The notes beneath the pieces were generated by a model. It did not search any database and was not told the origin of the DNA. It saw only the letters and a list, made by a program, of their open reading frames with translations. The position numbers and the translations under genes were made by a program. Below are positions 40,445 to 48,729 of a stretch of DNA of 52,022 nt, piece after piece. The DNA comes from a virus, in the IMG/VR virus record IMGVR_UViG_3300028706_000008, positions 1-52,022 of that record, one strand, 5' to 3'. The first letter of the stretch is position 1, and every line of letters starts with the position of its first letter.

Positions 40445-40801
40445 TTAGTACATCTCCTTTACTTCTTTATGTTGGTCAGCCATATCATGTATATCATCCC
40501 AACTCATTTCGTGAATTTGTTCATTAGAGTATTTGTCAGGGTTTCCTTCATCTTGCTTCATTACATTTCCTGATACAGTATCCATATCAGACCTAAAAGC
40601 ACCCGCACTTACGTCTTCTGTCATAGGCGTATTATACGGCATATAACCTGCTTTTCTTAGAATTAATTGTGGATTATCAAAGGCTTTTCTTAATACAGAA
40701 TTTTCTTCACGTACCGATTGGATATCTCTATCCATAGTTTCCATTTTAGAAATGAGAGCGTTCATCAAACGTTCTGTAACATCTACTTCTGTTTCTGTCA
40801 T
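40445..40801 (-). CDS. Scaffold-like paralogue of the protease C-terminal region, 118 aa
   Basis: The protein starts MTETEVDVTERLMNALISKM, a coiled coil, and ends with MSWDDIHDMADQHKE. The scaffold half of the protease gene starts MTETENDNEM with a coiled coil and ends MSWDEVHNLASKAFE. The opening 15 bases are identical, and the C-terminal MSWD(D/E)(I/V)H(D/N)(M/L)A motif is shared. This points to paralogy with the middle deleted. In many phages the scaffold C-terminus binds the capsid protein, so this short form may be a minor scaffold or a capsid-targeted protein. GAGGCC lies 5 bases before ATG 40801. Confidence 0.7.
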   Translation of the reverse strand: MTETEVDVTERLMNALISKMETMDRDIQSVREENSVLRKAFDNPQLILRKAGYMPYNTPMTEDVSAGAFRSDMDTVSGNVMKQDEGNPDKYSNEQIHEMSWDDIHDMADQHKEVKEMY

Positions 40802-40816
40802 ATTATGGCCTCAGTT

Positions 40817-41179
40817 TTATTTACCCGGAGAATAGCGACCAAAAGTTCCTCTTGCCGGTCGCATTGTTGTATTAGTTCTTGCAGAGATTATTGTACCTTT
40901 TAATTGTCTATCTCTCATAGAGGGGTCAAAGTTTGAACCTGTTTTATTGAACTTCAAAACAGGACTTTTGTGTTCCCAACCATTTTCAGGAGTTACTACC
41001 TCAGTTTCTGATTTTGTAACAACGAAATCTAAATCTGTTTCTAAGTTAGCAGCGTACTTTAATATTTCATTAAGGTGTTGGCGTGCATCATTAGCGTTTC
41101 CGTCTTCAATAGCCTTACCGAATGCCTCATTATGTGCGGTCATTTTTCTAGCCATTGGGTGCATTTTTATTAAGTCCAT
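40817..41179 (-). CDS. Small head-region protein, about 120 aa, unrecognised
   Basis: The N-terminal half is helical (MDLIKMHPMARKMTAHNEAF, then GKAIEDGNANDARQHLNEIL, then KYAANLETDLDFV). The C-terminus is basic and Gly/Arg-rich (SARTNTTMRPARGTFGRYSPGK). ATG 41179 has a GTGA 5 bases upstream; GTG 41188 (123 aa) is the alternative but has only AAAAGG too close to it. It directly follows the portal. The short helical body plus basic tail could bind DNA or the portal. No family recognised. Confidence 0.65.
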   Translation of the reverse strand: MDLIKMHPMARKMTAHNEAFGKAIEDGNANDARQHLNEILKYAANLETDLDFVVTKSETEVVTPENGWEHKSPVLKFNKTGSNFDPSMRDRQLKGTIISARTNTTMRPARGTFGRYSPGK

Positions 41180-41219
41180 GGTATTCACTGCCTTTTGCGT
41201 ACATGCGATGCTACTTTAA

Positions 41220-42965
41220 TTATGCGCCCTTTATTCGTCTAGAGTTCATTAAAGCGCGAGAATTGTCCTGTCCAACGGAATTTTTTGGTCCGCGTTGTTG
41301 AACGCTGCTCATAGGAGAACCCATGCCTCCACTTGTTCTGTTCTGAGGAGAGGCTGGACCTCTAGGAGTTCTAATGCCCATACCTTCTCCTCCGGGTTGT
41401 GAAGGAGGCATTGCATTAGCCAATAATCCCGGTGGTTGTGCTCCCATTTGTTGACCCATCTGACCACCCGCCATTGGGCCGCCACTTCCGGGCGACATTC
41501 CTTGTGGGGGTTGCATACCCGGAGGCATTGGAGGTGCACCATCTTGTTCTTGATTCATCTGACGATATGTAAATCTAATATCCCTATCTCCTTGTTCCAT
41601 TAATTCAGGCTTATATCCAAGCATCATCATTCTTTGTGCAAGGTTAACTTCCATCTCATCTCTTCGTAGACGCGTAATTTCATCTTCTTCTTCATTTGGA
41701 TAAAGAGTTAATTTCCAATCTGTTACCTCCATTTGCTTTAACAATCTAGGGAATAACACTTGTGTGTATACTTTCTGACCAAACTCAACAGCACGATTAG
41801 TTACAAGAATCTGCATACCTTCGTTATTCAACCCGCCACTTTTTCCGCTATCAATCATAAAGATGCTACTAACACCATAGAAAGCCGCAATTCTATTTCT
41901 TAACTCATCTCTCACAGGCATATATTGCATTTCTTCTAGAGTGTCCATGAACTTGACCCAATTGACCCCACCTCTGCCTGTAGCAGATTCGATACCAACT
42001 TTAGGTATGTAGTGTGGGTCTCTTTCCATCTTCTCATCAACGCCTTTCCAAAAGGACTTCATTGATTCTAGATTATCAGTAGTAACAGAAATAATCCCCT
42101 TAGGACTCCTTCTCTTTTGATACGACGTATACATGTAGTTGTCCATTGCAGTAAGAGTCATTGCTTGTCTCCACATTGTATTTACTGGACTTCTACCATA
42201 CAACTTAGATGGATTATATTTACTAATATGTATTACTTCACCTTCAAGGTAATATTGTGTTTTACCGCTTCCGGCCATATTAGCATAATGTGCCTCTTGC
42301 ATATTATTACCACAGACTTCACAACTGTCATCTTGACCGGGGTAAGAAATTTGGTCTCTATGTAAAGGACAAACTTTGTATCTCCCACCACGTACACCAC
42401 GCTTATCAGAAATTATTCTCATAAATATAGGGTCTCCTCTAATTACTTCTTTTACTCTATAGAATTTAATATCTGAATCTTCAGGGTCTACGAAGTATTC
42501 TTTTATACAAATTAAAAATGCGTCATCTACCACATCTAGGTCTCTTTCTATTTCTTGTAGAACGTGCATAAAATCTTGTTCCATTGAGTTTTGCTGTTCT
42601 AGTAACCATTTAGGATAGAGTAATTGTTGTACATCGGGTTGTTTTAATTGCCCTCCACATAAACTACAATCTTCTGTTTCTTGTTTGTACTCTTCTCCGC
42701 AATCCACACACTTATGTTGGAATTTCTTTTCCCAAAAGTATCCTCTTCTAAATATCTCTTGACTTAATTTAGATATTACAGTACGTAAAATTAAATTTTC
42801 TTGTGATACCGCATACAGCGCTGGAATTGTAATTCCTTGCGCTAATACAGGCTCTTGAATACCCGTCGTATACAACGGCATCTGTGGTTCAGGAGTTGTA
42901 CGACTTCTGAAAGGACTACCTAACGCAGATATCAAACGACCTATTCTTCCTTGCTCTTCTGCCAT
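41220..42965 (-). CDS. Portal protein with two zinc-ribbon insertions, 581 aa
   Basis: ATG at 42965 overlaps the LAGLIDADG-gene stop, with GGAGGCGA 6 bases upstream. Portal features: the N-terminal clip (ILRTVISKLSQEIFRRGYFW), VDDAFLICIKEYF, GEVIHISKYNPSKLYGRSPV, a long helix (NTMWRQAMTLTAMDNYMYTS), RNRIAAFYGVSSIFMIDSGKSGG and GMQILVTNRAVEFGQKVYTQ. Two zinc-ribbon-like inserts occur, Cys86/89/100/103 and Cys199/His202/Cys215/Cys218. The tail from about residue 450 is Pro/Gly/Met/Gln-rich and disordered. It follows the terminase and LAGLIDADG genes and is the dodecameric DNA gate for packaging. The portal call is by motifs and order; the zinc inserts are direct observations. Confidence 0.8.
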   Translation of the reverse strand: MAEEQGRIGRLISALGSPFRSRTTPEPQMPLYTTGIQEPVLAQGITIPALYAVSQENLILRTVISKLSQEIFRRGYFWEKKFQHKCVDCGEEYKQETEDCSLCGGQLKQPDVQQLLYPKWLLEQQNSMEQDFMHVLQEIERDLDVVDDAFLICIKEYFVDPEDSDIKFYRVKEVIRGDPIFMRIISDKRGVRGGRYKVCPLHRDQISYPGQDDSCEVCGNNMQEAHYANMAGSGKTQYYLEGEVIHISKYNPSKLYGRSPVNTMWRQAMTLTAMDNYMYTSYQKRRSPKGIISVTTDNLESMKSFWKGVDEKMERDPHYIPKVGIESATGRGGVNWVKFMDTLEEMQYMPVRDELRNRIAAFYGVSSIFMIDSGKSGGLNNEGMQILVTNRAVEFGQKVYTQVLFPRLLKQMEVTDWKLTLYPNEEEDEITRLRRDEMEVNLAQRMMMLGYKPELMEQGDRDIRFTYRQMNQEQDGAPPMPPGMQPPQGMSPGSGGPMAGGQMGQQMGAQPPGLLANAMPPSQPGGEGMGIRTPRGPASPQNRTSGGMGSPMSSVQQRGPKNSVGQDNSRALMNSRRIKGA

Positions 42966-42966
42966 A

Positions 42967-44109
42967 TTATATCGCCTCCGCCCACTTAGTTATATCGTCG
43001 GCCTGTACTCCCCATTCCGAAAGGAGAGCATTCGACTTATTGGTGTCATCGCTCCAATTGTAATATCTTACCACTTTCTTTAGTTCTTCTTTCTTTAAAC
43101 CATCGTTTTCTTCAATATATGCAAGGACTGCTTTAGCCTGCGTTTTCTTCATTTCTAAGAAAGGTAATATGCCTTTCAGTAGTTTACTGATATCTGCTTT
43201 AGAATAAAACTGTAATCTATGTTGACTTCTTTGACCATCTTTGTAAATTTTTTGGTCTAACTGTAAAATCCCACAATCTAATGTTTTTTGTAATTGCTCA
43301 CAATGTATTTTACCTCTAGTACCTGTTGCTATGAAACCAGCCCTAGGTTCACCTCTACCAGTAATAGTTATGTATCCGTCAGCATCTAAAAATCCAGCAG
43401 CATATGCCCATGGGTCTTTTATGATTAACCCAGTTCTATCCATTTTAACGAATGTGCCTCTCGATGCACCTGCAATAATATCAACTTCTTCTCCATACAT
43501 AGAAAGTAATTTTGCAAGTTTCATAGATGTCATACTTTTATGTAATATATTTCTATCATGTAAATTAGCAAATAAAGTTCTTCCACTCATAACACCTTTT
43601 TGTAATAGAACTTCAGAACTTTTATTTATTGCTTCTTGCTCTTTATCAGTTAATTTATCCATTTGATGTAACGTGGCCTTCCATATTTTCCTAGCATCTC
43701 TTTTACCATCCATAGCAGCGACCCATGCTTTCTTCTGTTCGTCTTCCCACACATCTTCATACTCTTCTAGCATTTTCAAAGCACTATCTGCTTTTTCCCA
43801 TTGATAACATGCTCTTTGTAAACTAACACCACGAGAGTCTCCAAATTTCCTTAATGCTTTCATATTATTATCTGACATTCCTAATTGTTTAATCACATCG
43901 GAATATTTACTACACCATTCATGTACATCTATTGTAGCATCTAATTCCATACTCTTCAATGTGCGTATGTCATCTATTGCTTTATCAATAAATTCTTTTT
44001 CATCTTTGTTACTTCTTCTCGCTTTCCTTAAACGATAAACTAAGTCGGATGCGGAATAGCCTAAATTAGACTCAAACCACCCATCATTGTTCTTAGAAAA
44101 AGTACTCAA
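42967..44109 (-). CDS. LAGLIDADG-domain protein between terminase and portal, 380 aa
   Basis: TTG at 44109 has GGAGGT 6 bases upstream; the stop overlaps the portal start region. Residues 1-215 are helical and charged with no recognised domain. Residues about 215-345 hold a single LAGLIDADG motif (AYAAGFLDADGYITI, about 234-248), followed by strands with RAGFIATGTRG, LQKTLDCGILQLDQKIYK and RSQHRLQFYSKADISKLLKG. This is the fold of a homing endonuclease half. No intein splice-junction blocks are visible and the domain is followed by ordinary C-terminal helices, so it is not an intein. The fused long N-terminus is unusual for free-standing homing enzymes. It may be a domesticated nuclease or a DNA-binding packaging factor; that is inference. 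Confidence 0.75.
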   Translation of the reverse strand: MSTFSKNNDGWFESNLGYSASDLVYRLRKARRSNKDEKEFIDKAIDDIRTLKSMELDATIDVHEWCSKYSDVIKQLGMSDNNMKALRKFGDSRGVSLQRACYQWEKADSALKMLEEYEDVWEDEQKKAWVAAMDGKRDARKIWKATLHQMDKLTDKEQEAINKSSEVLLQKGVMSGRTLFANLHDRNILHKSMTSMKLAKLLSMYGEEVDIIAGASRGTFVKMDRTGLIIKDPWAYAAGFLDADGYITITGRGEPRAGFIATGTRGKIHCEQLQKTLDCGILQLDQKIYKDGQRSQHRLQFYSKADISKLLKGILPFLEMKKTQAKAVLAYIEENDGLKKEELKKVVRYYNWSDDTNKSNALLSEWGVQADDITKWAEAI

Positions 44110-44113
44110 ATAA

Positions 44114-44167
44114 TTACCTCCATGTACTAGTATTCATGTCCTTTTCATCTACTATTGTATTATTCAT
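44114..44167 (-). CDS. Possible 17-codon minigene/leader between terminase and LAGLIDADG gene
   Basis: In the 68-base gap after the terminase, ATG 44167 is preceded by GGTGA with a 5-base spacer, as for real genes here. It reads MNNTIVDEKDMNTSTWR and stops at 44114. Its last codons contain the GGAGGT of the next gene. It could be a translated leader that couples or tunes the downstream gene, or simply a fortuitous start. Confidence 0.35.
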   Translation of the reverse strand: MNNTIVDEKDMNTSTWR

Positions 44168-44177
44168 TTCCATCACC

Positions 44178-45659
44178 TTAAGGTATCAATAGAGAGTCTG
44201 TTTTCTCGTCTCCCCTGAACCACTCATCAAATCCGGGCATATAATCATCTAAGAGTGTTACGCTACCCTTGAACTCTTTAGATGCCCAATTAGCAAGCGC
44301 AAGACTCATAGCCAAATCGTCATGAACGCCCACACTTTCTAACTTTCCACTTTTTTGCATACCGAATCTATTCAATTCTTGTTCCACTTTGTGAGTATAA
44401 GCCCTGCTCCTTTCATCACCGTATGGGAGTTTTATATGTCCTTGCTCAAATGCAAGAAGTAAGGACATGAAAAGAGATTCTTTCTTTGCTCTAGTAGTCA
44501 TGAAAACACGAATAGGCATATCTGCTCGTAATTCTCTCATTTCTTGTGCTAACATTCTTTGAAAGTTGTTACCTTCAAGTTCGATTAAATCAGGAGAAAA
44601 ACGACTATTTAACATGACCATCATTCTTTTTTGTGCCATAGACGACATACCTCTTTCATGTACAACATGGACAATTTCTTTTATTATTTCATCCGGTTTT
44701 TGTCTCATTACAGTCATAGCGGTAAAATCAGCATTTTTGTCAGAAGATATAGCGGGGTCATGTCCAATAAAGTGTTGACCAAATACACCATCTGCTTCAC
44801 CTTCCTCATTGTAATTTGTCTCTGCTCTATCTAAAAGAACTAATTTCGGGTCTCTACATTTTTCTAACATAGGGCCGGGAAACATACTGGCTACGTCATG
44901 TATTGGTTCACAAAGATATTCACGTGAAAATTGTATAGCGGGCATAGACATTCTTCTATGTTCTAGTGCGCCTAAATCCCATCTCTCAGGCCATAGCGCA
45001 ACACCCTCTTCATTTATCGCAGGATATGTCTCAACACGAAATGTTTCTTTCTCTTCTAATTCTGCATACAAATCATTGTAACTAAACGGAGTACCTACCA
45101 TCATCAGTTTACTGCTGTGGTGAAGTACAGGTAACAAAACCCCATAGAACCAATCTGCTGTTTTAGCAAGTTCACTGGCGGTAGTACCCCATAAAATATC
45201 ATCACACACTACTATGTCGGGGTGGAAACCACGAGTTGCACCCCCAACTGACTTCGCCATCATACGACTACCATTGGAAAACTCAAAGTAAGATTTAGCC
45301 CAAGGTTTGCCTTGGGGTTTCAAATGTCTTAATATATCGTTCCCTTCTATAATATTACGTACAAAGCGCATGTGTTCAAGAGTTTGTTCAAGAGAGTGGG
45401 AGAATATCATAACGTGGGTATTAGGTTTGTATGCCGCTAACCATAAGGCATACATCATAAAGAAAACAGATTTTCCGTGGTCTCTCGACGCTTTAACGCA
45501 AAAATACTGTGATTCTTCTAAACCTACTTTCCAAGACTCATGATGATGATTGTACAAGAAACCTAGCATATCTACAAAAAAATACTTGAATGATTTCTTA
45601 GACATCTCTTTATCCATATTAAGAATAAATGCTTCCATTTCTTCTTTACTTTTACTCAT
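44178..45659 (-). CDS. terL: Large terminase subunit (packaging ATPase/nuclease), 493 aa
   Basis: ATG at 45659 has AGGAG upstream and overlaps the preceding stop (ATGA). ATPase motifs: a Walker A-like ASRDHGKS (residues 57-64), Walker B DIVVCDDI (148-155) and a coupling GTP in MMVGTPFSY. Nuclease motifs: GHDPAISSDKNADF with a likely metal Asp, an acidic residue in DLIELEGNNFQ, and a C-terminal VGVHDDLAMSLALA pair. This is the complete two-domain plan of Caudoviricetes TerL, which pumps DNA through the portal and cuts it. Walker A lacks the usual leading Gly (deviant P-loop, common in terminases). Length is normal. Confidence 0.9.
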   Translation of the reverse strand: MSKSKEEMEAFILNMDKEMSKKSFKYFFVDMLGFLYNHHHESWKVGLEESQYFCVKASRDHGKSVFFMMYALWLAAYKPNTHVMIFSHSLEQTLEHMRFVRNIIEGNDILRHLKPQGKPWAKSYFEFSNGSRMMAKSVGGATRGFHPDIVVCDDILWGTTASELAKTADWFYGVLLPVLHHSSKLMMVGTPFSYNDLYAELEEKETFRVETYPAINEEGVALWPERWDLGALEHRRMSMPAIQFSREYLCEPIHDVASMFPGPMLEKCRDPKLVLLDRAETNYNEEGEADGVFGQHFIGHDPAISSDKNADFTAMTVMRQKPDEIIKEIVHVVHERGMSSMAQKRMMVMLNSRFSPDLIELEGNNFQRMLAQEMRELRADMPIRVFMTTRAKKESLFMSLLLAFEQGHIKLPYGDERSRAYTHKVEQELNRFGMQKSGKLESVGVHDDLAMSLALANWASKEFKGSVTLLDDYMPGFDEWFRGDEKTDSLLIP

Positions 45660-46318
45660 GGATACTCCTGTCGTAAAGCATTCATTGGATGATAATTATC
45701 ATTATTATTAAACCAATTTTGTTTTCTACTCTCCTCTCGTAAAGAATCCATTGCAGAATTAGTAGGCGACATCGCTTCTTCTTCTGTAAACTCAGCATCT
45801 ATTGTCCGAGGAGGAGGTAATTGTTTTGGAGAGGCGATTGTAGGCACAGTAGTATTATTCTCAGGTGTACCCGTTCCTCTTCCTCTTCTTACCCCGATTC
45901 GTGCTCCTAAAGTGGTAGAATACGGTTGTGCAGTCCGTCCCCCAGTATAAGCAGCAGTACCTATATTTGCCATCCCACTAAAGTCAAGCGGTTGACCGCT
46001 AGAACTCAAATTGTAAAATGCGCTAAGACCGCCTAACCCAGCACCAGCATATAGACCCGCTCTGCCTAATCCTCTAGCCCATTTCTCTGCATGTTTACCT
46101 TGTTCGCGAGTGGCAGTACCATCCGTGGGTAATGCTCCGGGCGATGTGACGTTGCCCTGTTTGTCATACGTTCCATAAACCGCTTCCTCAGGTGTAACCC
46201 AATTTGGTAGATTATACATGACGTTTCCTAAACCGCCTCCCGATTGGCCGCCGCCCATCATAAAGGCTGACGATTGATTAGCATCGGCGTCTTTTCTTAA
46301 AACATAGACCTTACCCAT
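45656..46318 (-). CDS. Gly-rich protein upstream of terminase, 220 aa, unrecognised
   Basis: ATG at 46318 overlaps the preceding stop region, with GGAGGTG 5 bases upstream. The N-terminus MGKVYVLRKDADANQ resembles the starts of the two genes before it. A Gly-rich region (residues 20-35) and a mildly hydrophobic Gly/Ala/Leu stretch (RGLGRAGLYAGAGLGGLSAF, 86-105) may insert into or lie on a membrane. The remainder is Pro/Asn/Thr-rich and disordered, with RIGVRRGRG. No domain is recognised. It may be a virion protein injected with DNA, but this is only a guess from composition and position. Confidence 0.65.
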   Translation of the reverse strand: MGKVYVLRKDADANQSSAFMMGGGQSGGGLGNVMYNLPNWVTPEEAVYGTYDKQGNVTSPGALPTDGTATREQGKHAEKWARGLGRAGLYAGAGLGGLSAFYNLSSSGQPLDFSGMANIGTAAYTGGRTAQPYSTTLGARIGVRRGRGTGTPENNTTVPTIASPKQLPPPRTIDAEFTEEEAMSPTNSAMDSLREESRKQNWFNNNDNYHPMNALRQEYP

Positions 46319-48712
46319 CTAGACACCTCCGAATGAAACCTTGACGACTTTTACTACTCTGTCAGAGTATCCGTATGTCTTAGATATTCTTTGCCAATCG
46401 CCTTTAGTGTTTAATATTGTACTAACATCCATAGATGTAATCTCTAACATTTTCGCTAAATATAGAATATCTGTAATTGAATTTACACTTAATTGTACTG
46501 AAGGCATGTGTTTGATTATTTCGTCATCGCTTCTTGCATCTTCTATTTGTAGAATTTCTACCGCTTTGATTAATCTATCCATGGCAGCATTATGTCCATC
46601 TTTACTTTTAGTAGGATAGTCAGAAAGAAAACGTTGGTAGGGGTCACCCATATTTTGTTGAAACTCTTGTTGTCTTTGCTGTTGTCTTTGAGGAGATAAT
46701 ACGCCGACTGGTGGTACTTGGGCTTCTCCGGGGTAAAGTGTCTGCGCTTGTTGAGGATGGTATTGTGATTGAGGTAATCTAGACATAACATTCTGAACTG
46801 TTTCAGGAGATGAGTTACCAAACTTTGCTCTCATTTGTTGCTCAGGGTTTAAACCCGGCGTATTCGGGTTTACTTGTAGTTGTCTGACTGGTGGTGGAGT
46901 TTGAGGTGGAGTTTGAGGTGGTGGTGCGGCATTAGTTGCAGCCGTCGCCGCCCCGCCGGTAATCGGAAGAGGTGCACCGCCTTGACCCTTTGCGTTTCCA
47001 TCTCTAGGTTTTAACGAACTTTCTTCGGGTTGCATAGATGCACCCACAGGTGTCATAGAATTAGGCATCTCTGAATATCTAATATAGTCGGGTACGCCAA
47101 GTTGAGTTCTATCTTCATGTGTTCCACCTTGAATTATATTATCTACAATAGGTTGTAGTTGTTGTAATTCTTCTTGTGTAGGTATTTCTTTTCTTTCGTG
47201 TCCACCTGCTATAGTGTGGGTGTGAAACAAATGGTCTAATATTGCTTTTATATTTGGAGCATTAGCCCTAGTTTCAGGAGTATCGTACAAATTAATATTA
47301 GCGGCCTGTAAATCCTCAGGAGATATTTCATCATCCATGTGGTTAATTCCTTGCGATGCTGCAAGCACAACATTACTCCAAGCATCTTTTGCTCTATTAT
47401 GATGGCCTATTTTACCAGTTAATTGGTGTTCAACACCAATTTTACTACTATGGCTCATAAAGTGGTCGAATCCTTTTCCTTCTTCTGCTGTATCACCATA
47501 TCTTTGACCATAAAAATGATTCATTCTTCCAACAGTTTGACCCGGTTGTTTCACACTACCGTCTTCATTAAATTTAGGATTTCTATTTTCTCCATAAACT
47601 GCTTGAAATGCTGGAAACTGAGAGAAATATTTTGCTGCCTCTAATTGTCCTTCAGGGGTTTGTAATAACGCTTTTATCGGTTTACCGTTTATTTCTCCCG
47701 GTATGTTTGCTAAATGTTTCATAGCACCTGAACTATCAACTATCAGATTACTCAGAATACCATCTCTGTCTTTCCCAGTCGTTAAAGCCATATGATGAAG
47801 AAAACTATTAATTGTTTGTGTTCTTGGTTGGCTTTTTTGTCCGGGGGCTGCGTCTCTTTGAGGAATGTAATATGTGTTTGGGTAATGATGTGCAATACCC
47901 CAAGATGATATATTTTGAAAGGCTCTACTATCAGGCATTCTACCTCCCCATTTTGCTGCTTGACTCGGTTGTATTCTCCCATCAGTTACTTTACCTGTGT
48001 CAACCGCTTGTGCGCCAAATTCCATTCCGCCCTCTCCATCAGGAACTAAATGTAATCTATGTGGTTTAACGTAAGGTTTCTTTATCCAACTATGTTGGTT
48101 AGGTGTAGGATGACCTAACTCACCCATAACTTGACCAAGTTGATTATTGAACGGTACTGCATAAGATTCTAAATAAGTACCATTTCTATGGTCATCACCA
48201 TGCATATTAGTGTATGTTGTTGTTAAATTACCATCTTGGTCATAATTACTTCTAACTCTATGGTCTTGTTCTGTTAATGGCGATAAATGTATTTTTCTCC
48301 AAGCAACGTCATCTACATTTGGTAAATGATTATTTTCTTTATGGTCTTGATTATGCATGTCTATGGCTTTTTGTATTACATCTTTAGCAGGTACTTTAAT
48401 ACCGTGTTGTAAAAGAGAATCACCAACTGCTCGTATAATGCCGTCAATACCATGCATGTGTTCTCCGCCTGATTCATCGCCGTAGACATTTTCATCATGC
48501 ATTCCTTTTTTCCATTGACCGGGGTATACGTGACCTACGCCGGGAATACCTGATTCGTTTTCACCATGTGCTCCGGTGTGTGCGAATGCTGGAATATCCA
48601 TTCTGTCAGGGTCAGGATTATGAGAATCAGGTGGAGGGTATCTCAAGGCTTGTAATTGGCCTGCAAACAGGTTGTAATTACCGTCTCCCTTTCTAAGTAA
48701 AAGAGATTTCAT
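46319..48712 (-). CDS. Large His/Gln/Pro-rich protein, about 797 aa, unrecognised
   Basis: The frame can start at TTG 48733 or ATG 48712; neither has a clear ribosome-binding site, and ATG is chosen because it gives MKSLLLRKGDG, similar to the neighbours' N-termini. Residues 20-500 are His/Asn/Asp/Gly-rich with motifs such as HNPDPDRM and GGEHMHGIDGIIRAVGDSLL. Residues 550-680 are Pro/Gln-rich low complexity (APPPQTPPQTPPPV; QRQQQRQQEFQQN). The C-terminal 80 residues are helical with an HTH-like stretch (DILYLAKMLEITSMDVSTIL). No enzyme motif is visible. Size, location upstream of terminase and composition suggest an internal virion protein; unproven. Confidence 0.65.
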   Translation of the reverse strand: MKSLLLRKGDGNYNLFAGQLQALRYPPPDSHNPDPDRMDIPAFAHTGAHGENESGIPGVGHVYPGQWKKGMHDENVYGDESGGEHMHGIDGIIRAVGDSLLQHGIKVPAKDVIQKAIDMHNQDHKENNHLPNVDDVAWRKIHLSPLTEQDHRVRSNYDQDGNLTTTYTNMHGDDHRNGTYLESYAVPFNNQLGQVMGELGHPTPNQHSWIKKPYVKPHRLHLVPDGEGGMEFGAQAVDTGKVTDGRIQPSQAAKWGGRMPDSRAFQNISSWGIAHHYPNTYYIPQRDAAPGQKSQPRTQTINSFLHHMALTTGKDRDGILSNLIVDSSGAMKHLANIPGEINGKPIKALLQTPEGQLEAAKYFSQFPAFQAVYGENRNPKFNEDGSVKQPGQTVGRMNHFYGQRYGDTAEEGKGFDHFMSHSSKIGVEHQLTGKIGHHNRAKDAWSNVVLAASQGINHMDDEISPEDLQAANINLYDTPETRANAPNIKAILDHLFHTHTIAGGHERKEIPTQEELQQLQPIVDNIIQGGTHEDRTQLGVPDYIRYSEMPNSMTPVGASMQPEESSLKPRDGNAKGQGGAPLPITGGAATAATNAAPPPQTPPQTPPPVRQLQVNPNTPGLNPEQQMRAKFGNSSPETVQNVMSRLPQSQYHPQQAQTLYPGEAQVPPVGVLSPQRQQQRQQEFQQNMGDPYQRFLSDYPTKSKDGHNAAMDRLIKAVEILQIEDARSDDEIIKHMPSVQLSVNSITDILYLAKMLEITSMDVSTILNTKGDWQRISKTYGYSDRVVKVVKVSFGGV

Positions 48713-48729
48713 TATGATGAATGAGTCAA

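Noticed and set aside
42967-44109. Intein interpretation of the LAGLIDADG domain
   Set aside because: No N-terminal Cys/Ser splice block or C-terminal HN-Cys/Ser/Thr block is visible, and no recognisable extein surrounds it.
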